DNA of 64,000 nt from assembly GCA_949283975.1 (NCBI GenBank), contig CASDUK010000002.1, positions 130,932-194,931 of the forward strand. Direction: 5' to 3'. Both the position numbers and the translations under genes were made by a program. Numbering within the stretch: position 1 is the stretch's first letter; each line of letters starts with the position of its first letter. Below are positions 7,930 through 16,372 of this stretch, one piece after another. The notes beneath the pieces were generated by a model, which worked only from the letters and a program-made list of their open reading frames with translations, did no database searches and was not told where the DNA came from. The stretch is from an uncultured Bacillota bacterium. Its GTDB lineage: Bacteria > Bacillota > Clostridia > Christensenellales > UBA1242.

Positions 7930-10134
7930 TCAATCTAAAATTTTAAGCGGCGCAATTTCTGAAATCAGTGTTTTAACGCCAATTTTTTCAAAATTAACTT
8001 CAACAAACTGGTTGTATGCGCAAATAACTTCGCCGTTTCCAAATTTTGGGTGGGAAACTCGCATTCCTTTTTGGTAAATAACTTTGTTCCTTGGCCGCTC
8101 TTCCAAATATTCTTGAAATTTCGTCTTTTGTTTGAAAGGGTTGTGTGAATATTTTATTTCCTGTTTATGGTTGTTGTCTTTAAAATAAACTTTTGAAGTG
8201 GCCGAAAGCGGAGCTTCACTAAAATCTCTTGCGTGCGAAAGATTTAACTCCTTTAAAAAGCGCGAGTCAATTTGATATTCTCTTCTTCCATAGAGAAAAC
8301 GCGTTCGACATCTTGTTAACATCAAATTTTCTTTTGCACGCGTAATTGCAACATACATAAGGCGGCGCTCTTCCTCCATTTCCTCTTGGCTGTCATATGC
8401 ACGAGAAATTGGAAAAATTTTTTCTTCAAGCCCAGCAATAAAAACATATCTAAATTCAAGGCCTTTAACGGAATGGATTGTTGCAATTGAAACGGCGTTG
8501 TTCTCGCTGTCCATTGTATCAATATCTGAAACAAGTGTTATGCTCTCTAAAAAATCCAAAAGAGTTCCGTTTGGGTTGTTTTTTTCAAATTCCGCCGTTG
8601 CAAAAACAAAGGTGTCCAAGTTTAGCTGCTTGTTCAAATCCTCTTCGCTTCCGCTTGAATAGGCCTCCTTAATTTCAAATTTCTTAATGATATTTGAAAC
8701 AAAACTTGAAAGCCCCTGCTCTTTTGCCTCGGAAAGAAGAGAAATATAAACTTTGTTAAATTTCTCAAATTTCCCAACCAAACCACCTTGGGCAAGGTTT
8801 GAAATTGAAAGCGAAGTTTGAAGAAGGCTTAAATTTTCCTTCTCCGAAATTTCTTGAAGCGCGGAGATTGCGCTTTGGCCAATTCCTCTCTTTGGAAAAT
8901 TAATTATTCTTAGAAAAGAAACATCGTCCTTTGGGTTTATAAAAAGCCTTAAATAGGAAACCAAATTTTTAATTTCAGCCCGTTCATAAAATTTAAATCC
9001 GCCATAAATTCTGTGGGGAATGTTATAGGCCAAAAACTTTTCTTCAAATGAATACGAAAGCGCATTAAGCCTAACCAAAACGGCAAAATCGCTGTATTTA
9101 TAACCTTTGTTTAAAACTAAATCATAAATTTCTCTTGCAATAATTTCCGCCTCTTCCTTTTCGTCATAAACAAGGCGCGCCTCGGGAAGGTTTCCATCTT
9201 CGTTTTGCGTCCAAAGCGTTTTTTCAAGCCTTTGTTTGTTCTTTTTTATTAGAGAATTTGCAAGGTTTAAAATTTGTTTTGTAGAGCGATAGTTTTGTTC
9301 CAATTTAAAAACATTGCAATTTGGAAAATCGCGCTGAAAATCTGAGATGTTTGAATAGTTTGCCCCGCGCCAAGTGTAAATGCACTGGTCTTCATCGCCA
9401 ACAACAAAAAGGTTTTGATGTTTCCCAGCCAAAAGTTTAACAAGGTCATATTGAATTTTGTTGGTGTCTTGAAATTCATCAACTAAAACATATTTAAACC
9501 TGTTCTGATATTTTTCTAAAACTGCTGGAACAGATTTAAAAAGTTGGTAAGTTTTGTTCAGAAGGTCGTCAAAATCAAGAGCATTCGCGCGTCTTAGCGC
9601 CTGCTCATAGCCAACAAAAGTTTTCTTTATTTGTGGAAAAATTGAAAGATGGCCATAAAGCTTTTCATATTCGTCAAGCGTTAAATTGTTGTTTTTTATA
9701 TTTGAAATGTGAAAAGAAATGCTCTTTTTTATCTCATCTTTTTCAATTCTCTGTTCCTGAAAAAGGCTTTTCAAAACTTTGTCGGAATCTTGTTCCGAAT
9801 AGATTGTAAAATTTTTGTCATAGCCTTCAAGATTTTCAATGTCTGCCCTTAAAATTCGCGCGCACATTGAATGGAAGGTTGAAATCCAAACGCTAGAGCC
9901 GGTTTCAATCATTTTTTCGCAGCGTTCTTTCATCTCTCTTGCTGCCTTATTTGTGAAAGTTATTGCCAAAATGTTATATGGCAAAACTTGCTTTTCCTTA
10001 ATTAAATATGCAATTCTATGCGTTAAAAGGCGCGTTTTTCCGCTTCCAGCCCCAGCGGTTACTAAAACCGCCCCCTCCGTTTGCAAAAGCGCCTTTTTTT
10101 GTGCATCGTTAAGCTGTGATAATATATCTTCCAC
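7930..10134 (-). CDS. pcrA: ATP-dependent DNA helicase PcrA/UvrD
   Basis: A superfamily 1A helicase for nucleotide excision repair and for clearing replication or recombination intermediates. The 734 residues carry TAGAGSGKTRLL (Walker A, near residue 28), TFTNKAAREMKER (Ia), VDEFQDTN (II), GDEDQCIYTWRGA (III), QNYRSTKQIL (IV), SVKGLEFRYVFIAGLEE (V) and YVAITRAKENL (VI). The C-terminal tail has a Tudor-like GMRVSHPKFGNGEV segment that in PcrA contacts RNA polymerase. The start is a GTG at 10134. No ribosome binding site is visible and a TAATAT box ends seven bases upstream, which suggests a leaderless mRNA. Confidence 0.97.
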   Translation of the reverse strand: MEDILSQLNDAQKKALLQTEGAVLVTAGAGSGKTRLLTHRIAYLIKEKQVLPYNILAITFTNKAAREMKERCEKMIETGSSVWISTFHSMCARILRADIENLEGYDKNFTIYSEQDSDKVLKSLFQEQRIEKDEIKKSISFHISNIKNNNLTLDEYEKLYGHLSIFPQIKKTFVGYEQALRRANALDFDDLLNKTYQLFKSVPAVLEKYQNRFKYVLVDEFQDTNKIQYDLVKLLAGKHQNLFVVGDEDQCIYTWRGANYSNISDFQRDFPNCNVFKLEQNYRSTKQILNLANSLIKKNKQRLEKTLWTQNEDGNLPEARLVYDEKEEAEIIAREIYDLVLNKGYKYSDFAVLVRLNALSYSFEEKFLAYNIPHRIYGGFKFYERAEIKNLVSYLRLFINPKDDVSFLRIINFPKRGIGQSAISALQEISEKENLSLLQTSLSISNLAQGGLVGKFEKFNKVYISLLSEAKEQGLSSFVSNIIKKFEIKEAYSSGSEEDLNKQLNLDTFVFATAEFEKNNPNGTLLDFLESITLVSDIDTMDSENNAVSIATIHSVKGLEFRYVFIAGLEEKIFPISRAYDSQEEMEEERRLMYVAITRAKENLMLTRCRTRFLYGRREYQIDSRFLKELNLSHARDFSEAPLSATSKVYFKDNNHKQEIKYSHNPFKQKTKFQEYLEERPRNKVIYQKGMRVSHPKFGNGEVICAYNQFVEVNFEKIGVKTLISEIAPLKILD

Positions 10135-10174
10135 TTGATATATATTACCACAATTAAAGATAAATCAAAAAGAT

Positions 10175-10537
10175 TTAGCCAACTTGGCCAAGGCTTTTTT
10201 CCTCAATAAATCTTTCTCTCATAACGCGATATTTTTCTGCCAAATTAAATATGTATCTCTCCTTGTCCATTTCTGAAAGCGAAGAAAACTTTGCTTTGTC
10301 AACCAATCTTCCAAGCGGGTTTATAACATCTTCATCTTCGCTTAGAATTGATTTAACTTTTGAGTAGAGTTTTTCGTCTTCTTTGTTTGAAATTAAAACA
10401 AGTTTATAATCTGCTAAATAACCTCCGCCAATCACCTTAATTTCACCCTTCCCGTTATAATAATTTCGTTTTCCCAAACGACATTTCGCCTGCCTTGCAA
10501 GTCTTTTAAGTGCATCACAACTGCTATTTTTTCCCAT
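10175..10537 (-). CDS. Hypothetical protein, unknown family
   Basis: Encodes 120 residues. The start at 10537 (MGKNSSCDALKRLARQ) is supported by AAGGAGG a few bases upstream; the open frame extends further up to 10591 without support. The protein is basic at the N-terminus (KRLARQAKCRLGKRNYY), then has a short beta segment (IKVIGGGYLADYKLVLIS) and a helical C-terminal half with an aromatic/basic helix (RYIFNLAEKYRVMRERFIEE). There is no signal peptide. Not recognised; the basic N-terminal helix could bind nucleic acid (weak inference). It lies upstream of pcrA on the same strand. Confidence 0.75.
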   Translation of the reverse strand: MGKNSSCDALKRLARQAKCRLGKRNYYNGKGEIKVIGGGYLADYKLVLISNKEDEKLYSKVKSILSEDEDVINPLGRLVDKAKFSSLSEMDKERYIFNLAEKYRVMRERFIEEKSLGQVG

Positions 10538-10773
10538 AATTACCTCCTTAAATTCATTTGTATGCAGAGGCATTATAGACAAATTAACCAAAAATTTCAG
10601 CGCAGAAAAATGAGTTAAAAAGTCGAATTTTAGGCGGGTTTAGCCCTTTTTAGCGAAAGGAAAAAATTTTAAAAATTCTTAGTCAAAAATCAACAATTTT
10701 GCCCTGTTTTGCTTTAGGAAATTTTCAACAATTTTAGATTTTTTATTCGGTTTTCTAAAAATTATTTTTTTAT

Positions 10774-10802
10774 TTGGCTTATTTTTTCTAAAATGGTAAT
10801 AT
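10774..10802 (+). promoter_or_regulatory. Promoter of the beta-solenoid gene
   Basis: TTGGCT (10774-10779), a 17-base spacer and TAATAT (10797-10802), followed by AAGGAG before the ATG. The rest of 10538-10773 is AT-rich and shows no gene. Confidence 0.6.
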
Positions 10803-10823
10803 ATTATCTAAGGAGAATAATTT

Positions 10824-11720
10824 ATGGGTATCTTTAGTTTCAATAAAAAAGATGTTGAGCCAATCTATCACAAGGACGAATCTAATTTAGACATTCGCGA
10901 TGGAAAACATTTTTTTGAAAATTGCAAGAATGTTTCTGTTTCGGGAAAGGCAATTGTTCTGGAAACAACATCAACTTTGTTTGATTCAATTACCGGAAAG
11001 GCAAAAGTCCATGTCTTTAACAGCGGAAAAATTAAAGTTCTTGGCGGCAAAGCTACCATTGGAATGGTTAAGGACGGAAAAATTGTTAGAGTTGAAAAAA
11101 AAGCTCAAATAACAACGGTTAACAGCTGTGAAATAGATTATTTAAAGGGCAAGTCTAAAATTGGAACTTTCAACAGCGGCTCAATTAAGTTTATAGACGA
11201 CAAATCCCGCGTTACAACTTTCAACAATGGCTCAATTTTATATGTTAGAAATAACGCAAGAATTGGAACAATAATTCAAGGAACAATTTTGGCTCTTGAA
11301 GATGGCGCGCATGTTACAACAATTATGAACGGCAAAATTGACCATGTTTTAAACAAAGCAGTTGTTGGAACAATCAATAATGGCGAAATTGATAAAGTTT
11401 GCGATGACGCAAAAATCTGCTCACAAAACAATGGAACAATAAAGCTTTTAATGGGGAATGCAAATTTAGACGCCCAAATTGAAGGCAATGTTGACGCACA
11501 AGAGGGAAACTCTCAAATAACTTACTCGCAAGGCGGCGCAAACAACTTCTCTGTAACTCTCCCACTAAAGCAACAAAGCGTTAGAAATTTAGAAGATCTT
11601 GAAGATAAAGAAACAACTTCCGATGATGACGATTCTAATTCAAAACCAAATTCAGATAATGTAACTTTTGACGGAAATGAAGACAAGCCGAGTGACGATG
11701 ACACAAAACCAGAAGAATAA
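10824..11720 (+). CDS. Cytoplasmic beta-solenoid protein with 17-residue repeats (bactofilin-like architecture)
   Basis: Encodes 298 residues. From about residue 45 to 235 the chain is built from consecutive units of exactly 17 residues with the pattern A-x-hydrophobic-x-T-hydrophobic-N-x-G-x-I-x-x-hydrophobic-x-x-x, for example SKIGTFNSGSIKFIDDK then SRVTTFNNGSILYVRNN. I count ten clear units and a probable eleventh at the N-terminal end. Regular 17-residue turns with a G-x-I step are those of right-handed beta-solenoids such as bactofilins, but no family is claimed. The last 55 residues are Asp/Glu/Ser/Thr-rich and probably disordered. There is no signal peptide or membrane segment, so it is cytoplasmic. 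Single-gene unit with its own promoter and terminator. A scaffold or polymer-forming role is inferred from fold only. Confidence 0.85.
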   Translation: MGIFSFNKKDVEPIYHKDESNLDIRDGKHFFENCKNVSVSGKAIVLETTSTLFDSITGKAKVHVFNSGKIKVLGGKATIGMVKDGKIVRVEKKAQITTVNSCEIDYLKGKSKIGTFNSGSIKFIDDKSRVTTFNNGSILYVRNNARIGTIIQGTILALEDGAHVTTIMNGKIDHVLNKAVVGTINNGEIDKVCDDAKICSQNNGTIKLLMGNANLDAQIEGNVDAQEGNSQITYSQGGANNFSVTLPLKQQSVRNLEDLEDKETTSDDDDSNSKPNSDNVTFDGNEDKPSDDDTKPEE

Positions 11721-11725
11721 AATTT

Positions 11726-11754
11726 GGCGCACTTAAATTAGTGCGCCTTGTTTT
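11726..11754 (+). terminator. Terminator of the beta-solenoid gene
   Basis: Perfect seven-base arms GGCGCAC/GTGCGCC followed by TTGTTTT. Confidence 0.88.
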
Positions 11755-11755
11755 A

Positions 11756-11793
11756 TAATAAAAAAGAAGGCAGTTTTGTTTGCCTTCTTTTAA
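11756..11793 (-). terminator. Terminator of ppdK
   Basis: AAAGAAGGCA/TGCCTTCTTT stem, followed by a T run on the minus strand, just after the ppdK stop. Confidence 0.88.
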
Positions 11794-11799
11794 AATTAA

Positions 11800-14433
11800 T
11801 TATTTTCTTGGGTTTTTAATGTTTGCCTGAGCTGCTGCAAGGCGCGCAATTGGAACGCGGTATGGCGAGCAAGAAACATATGTCAATCCAATGTCGTGGC
11901 AGAATTCAACGCTGCTTGGGTCTCCGCCGTGTTCGCCGCAAATTCCAAGTTTAATGTCCTTCCTTGTTTGTTTTCCAAGGTCTGCCGCCATTTTAACAAG
12001 TTTGCCAACGCCGTTTTGGTCTAATTTTGCAAACGGATCGTTTTCAAAAATCTTTCTCTCATAGTAAATATCTAAAAACTTTCCTGCGTCATCACGGCTA
12101 AATCCATATGTCATTTGTGTTAAATCGTTTGTTCCAAATGAGAAGAATTCTGCCGTCTTTGCAACTTCGTCCGCTGTCAATGCTGCACGAGGAATTTCAA
12201 TCATTGTTCCAATTTTGTATGTTAATTTAACGCCTTTTTGAGCGATAATTTCATCTGCAACGCGTGCAACGATGTCTCTAACAAAATTAAACTCCTTGCT
12301 GTCGCATGTTAACGGAATCATAATTTCAGGAACGATGTCATAGCCTTTTTCTTCTTTAACTTTAATTGCCGCCTCAATAACAGCTTTTGTTTGCATTTCT
12401 GCAATTTCAGGATATGTTATTGCAAGGCGAAGACCTCTGTGACCCATCATTGGGTTAACTTCATGAAGCCCTTCAACTGTTGCTTTAAGTTCTCCAAAAG
12501 ACAAGCCCATTTCCTTCGCAAGAGCTTTAATTTCTTCGTCTTCATGAGGCAAGAACTCGTGTAGTGGTGGGTCTAGGAAACGAATTGTAACAGGTTTTCC
12601 TTGCATTGCTTTGTAAAGGCCAATGAAATCTTTTTTCTGCATTGGAAGAAGTTTTTTAAGCGCCCTCTTCCTCTCTTCAACTGTTTTAGAAACAATCATT
12701 TCACGAACTGCTGGAATTCTGTCTGCGTCAAAGAACATGTGTTCAGTTCTGCAAAGGCCAATTCCCTCTGCGCCAAAGTTAAACGCTGTTTTTGCGTCTT
12801 GTGGCGTGTCTGCATTTGTTCTAACTTGAAGTGCGCGATATTTATCTGCCCAAGCCATAATTGTTCCAAAATCTCCCGAAATTGAAGCCGGAACTGTTTT
12901 AACGGATTCTCCATAGATAAACCCTGTTGAACCGTCAATTGAAATTGGGTCTCCCTCTTTGTATGTTTTTCCTCCAAGGGTAAATTTCTTTCCCTCTTCG
13001 TCAACAAGAAGTTCCTGACATCCCGCAACACAAGCCGTTCCCATTCCTCTTGCAACAACAGCTGCGTGGCTTGTTCTTCCGCCTCTTGCTGTTAAAATTC
13101 CTTCGCTGGCTGCCATTCCCTCAATGTCTTCTGGGCTTGTTTCCAAACGAACAAGAACAACTTTCTTCCCTTCATTGTGAAGTTCAATTGCGCGTTCTGC
13201 CGTGAAGGCAATAATCCCGCTGGCTGCTCCAGGAGAAGCTGGAAGAGCTTTTCCAATTGGTTTAGCCTTCTTTAATGCGTCCTGGTCAAATTGTGGGTGT
13301 AAAAGCGCGTCCAATTGTTTTGGCTCAAGCTTTAATAAAGCTTCTTTTTCAGAGAGCATTCCCTCTTTAACAAGGTCAACAGCAATTTTAAGCGCAGCTT
13401 TTGCTGTTCTCTTTCCGTTTCTTGTTTGAAGCATATAAAGCTTTCCGTTTTCAATTGTAAACTCCATGTCCTGCATGTCACGATAGTGTTTTTCAAGTTT
13501 GTTTGCAATTGCAACAAATTGATCATAAAGCGCTTTGTTTTGCTCTTCAAGGTGGGAAATTGGCTGTGGGGTTCTAATTCCAGCAACAACATCTTCGCCT
13601 TGTGCGTTCATAAGATATTCGCCATAAAGCTTTTTCTCGCCTGTTGCAGGGTCTCGCGTGAAGGCAACGCCTGTTCCGCTTTGTTCTCCCATGTTTCCAA
13701 AAACCATGGATTGAACGTTAACTGCCGTTCCCCAAGAAGAAGGAATGTCGTTAACTCTTCTGTAGTAAATTGCTCTTGGGTTTTCCCACGAACGGAAAAC
13801 AGCTTTAACAGCCTCTAAAAGCTGCATTTTTGGATCCTCTGGGAAATCATATTTCATTTCTTTCTTGAAAAGAGCTTTAAACCTCTTAACCATTTCTTTA
13901 AGGTCTTCTGCGTCAAGCTCTGTGTCTAACTTTACGCCCTTCTCTTCCTTCATCTTGTCAATGATCTTTTCAAAGTTAGATTTTTCAAGCCCAAGCGCAA
14001 CATCTGAAAACATTTGAATAAATCTACGATAGCTGTCGTATGCAAATCTTGGGTTGTTTGTCAATTTAACAAGCCCCTCAACAACTTCGCTGTTTAAGCC
14101 AAGGTTCAAAATTGTGTCCATCATTCCTGGCATGGATGCGCGCGCACCGCTTCTAACAGAAACCAAAAGCGGGTTGTCCTTGTCTCCAAATTTCTTTCCA
14201 GTAATTTTTTCAACCTTTGAAAGCCCGTCCATAATTTGCTTAACAACGTCATCAGAAAGAATTTGCCCGTCCTCATAATATCTGCTGCAAGCTTCGGTTG
14301 AAACTGTGAACCCTTGTGGAACAGGAAGGCCAATGTTTGTCATTTCTGCAAGGTTTGCGCCCTTTCCTCCCAAAAGATTTCTCATGTTTGCGTTTCCCTC
14401 GGAAAAGAGGTAAACATACTTAGTTTTTGCCAT
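11800..14433 (-). CDS. ppdK: Pyruvate, phosphate dikinase
   Basis: Interconverts pyruvate + ATP + Pi and phosphoenolpyruvate + AMP + PPi; in anaerobic Firmicutes it commonly serves PPi-linked glycolysis or gluconeogenesis. The 877 residues match the family's usual length. Visible are the N-terminal ATP-grasp domain (LLGGKGANLAEM, VSVRSGARASMPGMMDT, GNMGEQSGTGVAFTRD), the phosphohistidine domain GGRTSHAAVVARGMG near residue 455, and the C-terminal TIM barrel (GTEGIGLCRTEHMFF-like stretch, GHRGLRLAI, FGTNDLTQMT, and catalytic Cys in GICGEHGGD near residue 830). ATG at 14433 with GGAGG. The gene is monocistronic, with its own promoter, a leader hairpin and a terminator. Confidence 0.98.
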   Translation of the reverse strand: MAKTKYVYLFSEGNANMRNLLGGKGANLAEMTNIGLPVPQGFTVSTEACSRYYEDGQILSDDVVKQIMDGLSKVEKITGKKFGDKDNPLLVSVRSGARASMPGMMDTILNLGLNSEVVEGLVKLTNNPRFAYDSYRRFIQMFSDVALGLEKSNFEKIIDKMKEEKGVKLDTELDAEDLKEMVKRFKALFKKEMKYDFPEDPKMQLLEAVKAVFRSWENPRAIYYRRVNDIPSSWGTAVNVQSMVFGNMGEQSGTGVAFTRDPATGEKKLYGEYLMNAQGEDVVAGIRTPQPISHLEEQNKALYDQFVAIANKLEKHYRDMQDMEFTIENGKLYMLQTRNGKRTAKAALKIAVDLVKEGMLSEKEALLKLEPKQLDALLHPQFDQDALKKAKPIGKALPASPGAASGIIAFTAERAIELHNEGKKVVLVRLETSPEDIEGMAASEGILTARGGRTSHAAVVARGMGTACVAGCQELLVDEEGKKFTLGGKTYKEGDPISIDGSTGFIYGESVKTVPASISGDFGTIMAWADKYRALQVRTNADTPQDAKTAFNFGAEGIGLCRTEHMFFDADRIPAVREMIVSKTVEERKRALKKLLPMQKKDFIGLYKAMQGKPVTIRFLDPPLHEFLPHEDEEIKALAKEMGLSFGELKATVEGLHEVNPMMGHRGLRLAITYPEIAEMQTKAVIEAAIKVKEEKGYDIVPEIMIPLTCDSKEFNFVRDIVARVADEIIAQKGVKLTYKIGTMIEIPRAALTADEVAKTAEFFSFGTNDLTQMTYGFSRDDAGKFLDIYYERKIFENDPFAKLDQNGVGKLVKMAADLGKQTRKDIKLGICGEHGGDPSSVEFCHDIGLTYVSCSPYRVPIARLAAAQANIKNPRK

Positions 14434-14457
14434 TTTTATCCTCCTAGTTTTTTATTC

Positions 14458-14480
14458 CAACTTAAGTGGCAATTAAGTTG
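14458..14480. promoter_or_regulatory. Leader hairpin upstream of ppdK
   Basis: Perfect eight-base arms CAACTTAA/TTAAGTTG enclose a seven-base loop in the ppdK 5' leader, about 10 bases before the ribosome binding site. There is no T run, so it is not a terminator. It could affect translation or RNA stability, or be a DNA operator. Confidence 0.45.
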
Positions 14481-14495
14481 ATCTAAACGATTTTT

Positions 14496-14523
14496 ATTTT
14501 ACAACAACCTTTAACATAATCAA
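14496..14523 (-). promoter_or_regulatory. Promoter of ppdK
   Basis: TTGATT (14518-14523), a 16-base spacer and TAAAAT (14496-14501) on the minus strand. Confidence 0.6.
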
Positions 14524-14585
14524 AATAATTTAAACAAATTTTCAATAAAAATTTCCAAAATCTTTGCTCAAAACTAAAAACTTCC

Positions 14586-14619
14586 AAAAATAAAAAGAAA
14601 GGGCAATTCCTGCCCTTTC
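14586..14619 (-). terminator. Terminator of the leucine-rich-repeat gene
   Basis: GAAAGGGCA/TGCCCTTTC stem with a five-base loop, followed on the minus strand by TTTTTATTTTT. Confidence 0.88.
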
Positions 14620-14640
14620 CTCTTAAAATGTTCCGTTTTT

Positions 14641-15549
14641 TTACGCCGGTTTTGTTGTTGAATATGTCCCCTCGCCGTCAAAACTTGTAACCGGGGTTTG
14701 GCTGTCGCCCTTATACCATGTTACATACGTTGGAAGCGCAATATTTTCATCAAGCGTTGACCCCGCCTCAACAACAATTTCGTTTAGGTTTGTCAAGTGG
14801 TCTGTAAACAAACTGCTCGGAATGCTTGTAACGCCTGCGCCAAGGGTCAACTTCGTTAAGTTTCTGCAGCCTGAAAATGCGTATGACCCTAAGGTCGAAA
14901 TGTTCCCATTAATCGTAATTTCCGTTAAACTGCTGCATTCAACGAAAGCATAATCGCCAATTGAAATCACTCCTTCTGGAATTGTGATTTCGGTTAAATT
15001 GCTGCAACCAGCGAAAGTATGATTGCCAATTGAGGTCACTCCTTCTGGGATTGTTATTGAGGTTAAACTGCTGCATTCAATGAAAGCAGTATCTCCAATT
15101 GAGGTCACTCCTTCTGGAATCGTAATTTCTGTTAAACTGCTGCAACTTTGGAAAGCACCAGTGCCAATTGAGGTCACCCCCTCTGGGATTGTTATTGAGG
15201 TTAAACTGCTGCAATCAGAGAAAGCATATTGTCCAATTGAGGTCACTCCCTCTGGGATTGTTATTGAGGTTAAACTGCTGCAATTATAGAAAGCAGAAGA
15301 GCCAATTGAATAAACTCTGTAAGAGCTATCTCCGCTTGTTACTGTTGGAGAAATTGTATAATCTCCGCCCTGGAAGCTCGAATCCGTACCTGTAATCTCG
15401 GCAAGTTTTGCTTCGTTGTGGAAGGTGTAGACCAAATCCCCAACTGTTTGGCTGGTTGAGATTGTTTGGTTGAAGAGGGCGTAATAGGTTCTTGGGCTGT
15501 CCATGGTCAGCTCAAAGGAATATGTTTCGGAAGTTGAAACAATTTCCAT
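14641..15549 (-). CDS. BspA-type leucine-rich-repeat surface protein, C-terminal part of a frameshifted gene
   Basis: The ATG-initiated fragment has 302 residues, but the same frame stays open back to 15858, so it is the downstream part of the gene that starts at 16205. The frame upstream of 15549 encodes SVDYVISLSP, then GSVTGGGSYDIGDTVELTA, an InlB/Big-like beta domain. The fragment then has at least seven 23-residue BspA-type LRR units (consensus CSSLTSITIPEGVTSIGxxA) and a C-terminal cap. BspA-type LRRs occur on secreted adhesins of gut and oral anaerobes. There is no start signal at 15549 and no sortase motif. Joining both parts with one added base near 15801 gives a single protein of about 521 residues with an N-terminal signal. 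Either the gene is a recent pseudogene or the sequence has an indel error. Confidence 0.8.
   Translation of the reverse strand: MEIVSTSETYSFELTMDSPRTYYALFNQTISTSQTVGDLVYTFHNEAKLAEITGTDSSFQGGDYTISPTVTSGDSSYRVYSIGSSAFYNCSSLTSITIPEGVTSIGQYAFSDCSSLTSITIPEGVTSIGTGAFQSCSSLTEITIPEGVTSIGDTAFIECSSLTSITIPEGVTSIGNHTFAGCSNLTEITIPEGVISIGDYAFVECSSLTEITINGNISTLGSYAFSGCRNLTKLTLGAGVTSIPSSLFTDHLTNLNEIVVEAGSTLDENIALPTYVTWYKGDSQTPVTSFDGEGTYSTTKPA
14930..15310. repeat. Tandem 69-bp repeats coding for LRR units
   Basis: The 23-codon LRR units are nearly identical at DNA level over at least five copies, with the phrase for IPEGVTSIG repeated almost verbatim. Such arrays can expand or contract by recombination. Confidence 0.85.
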
Positions 15550-15788
15550 TTCGTTTGGGTCGAAAGATGTTGCCCAAGCAAGGAAGTAGTTGGAGCCAAA
15601 GTGCGTTGCGGTTAATTCAACCGTGTCGCCAATGTCATAACTCCCTCCGCCGGTAACAGAGCCAAGGCTTTCTTGATTTGGGTTTGCCTGGATTTCAATA
15701 TCCTGCGCTTCGGATTCATCGATAAGGGTTATTAGATAGTTATATTCTCCGGTTACGGACTCCCCTTCATCGGTTGGGGAAAGGGAAA

Positions 15789-16205
15789 TTACGTAGTCAA
15801 CGCTTTGAAGGCAACCATTACGGATTTTGTTAAGTTTGCAACCGCGCCAACAAGGTCCTCAACTTTTACATAAAGAGCCCTTTCTTCGCTTAGGTTTTTA
15901 ACATTGATTTCAATTTTAATTTGAATTGGTGAAGCGTTTGGGTCGAAGACAATTTCCCCGTTTGCCCAGCCAGAAGTGTCCGGAGTTTGGTTGTTTGAAA
16001 ACTCAAGCTTTGGAAGAGTTTTTGGGCCGTCTTCTTGGCCGGAAATTGTTCCGGTTATTTCGGCATAGACATTCTTTGCCTCAAAGCTAATTGTTCCGCC
16101 AAGCCTAAAACTTTCTTGGCGCAGCGCAAACACGCTAACAACCAAAAGAGCCAAAACGAGAACAAACATTGAGACTGATGAAATTAACTTTGCTTTTAAA
16201 TTCAT
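15789..16205 (-). CDS. LSGSLSY-family secreted protein, N-terminal part of a frameshifted gene
   Basis: Encodes 138 residues from the ATG at 16205 (MNLKAKLISSVSMF) to a stop at 15789; the longer frame up to 16247 lacks a ribosome binding site. The N-terminus is a signal/anchor segment (residues 6-28) followed by FALRQESFRLGGTISFEA, the same family signature as at 3795 and 51248. A camelysin/TasA-like beta domain follows, reaching KSVMVAFKALTT. The frame breaks at GC/GTTGAC near 15801: one extra base would continue as VDYVISLSP into the downstream leucine-rich-repeat frame. A promoter-like TAAAAT lies about 40 bases upstream and an AAGG site weakly fits the start. Confidence 0.75.
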   Translation of the reverse strand: MNLKAKLISSVSMFVLVLALLVVSVFALRQESFRLGGTISFEAKNVYAEITGTISGQEDGPKTLPKLEFSNNQTPDTSGWANGEIVFDPNASPIQIKIEINVKNLSEERALYVKVEDLVGAVANLTKSVMVAFKALTT

Positions 16206-16312
16206 AATTTTTTCTACCTTTTTCCTTATTATTTGATATTTTACCACTTTTTATTTAAACTTGCTAACGATTTTTCATAAAAATCTTTTAATATTTTTTC
16301 AAAGTTGGGTTC

Positions 16313-16368
16313 AAAAAAACGGCAAAAGTTGCCGCTTTGTTATAACAAATAAACCGCACTGGGTGCGG
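16313..16368 (-). terminator. Tandem terminators of iscS-iscU
   Basis: Two hairpins lie in series on the minus strand: CCGCAC/GTGCGG at 16354-16368 followed by TTTATTT, and CGGCAA/TTGCCG at 16320-16334 followed by seven T residues. Confidence 0.85.
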
Positions 16369-16372
16369 CTTA

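Noticed and set aside
13426-13818. Plus-strand frame of 130 codons within ppdK
   Set aside because: Antisense shadow of a highly conserved enzyme; no start signal.
15023-15289. Plus-strand frame of 88 codons with internal repeats
   Set aside because: It is the mirror of the LRR units; the periodicity comes from the coding strand.
14930-15310. Regular repeats as a CRISPR array
   Set aside because: The repeats are contiguous, without unique spacers, and encode LRR units; no cas genes are present.
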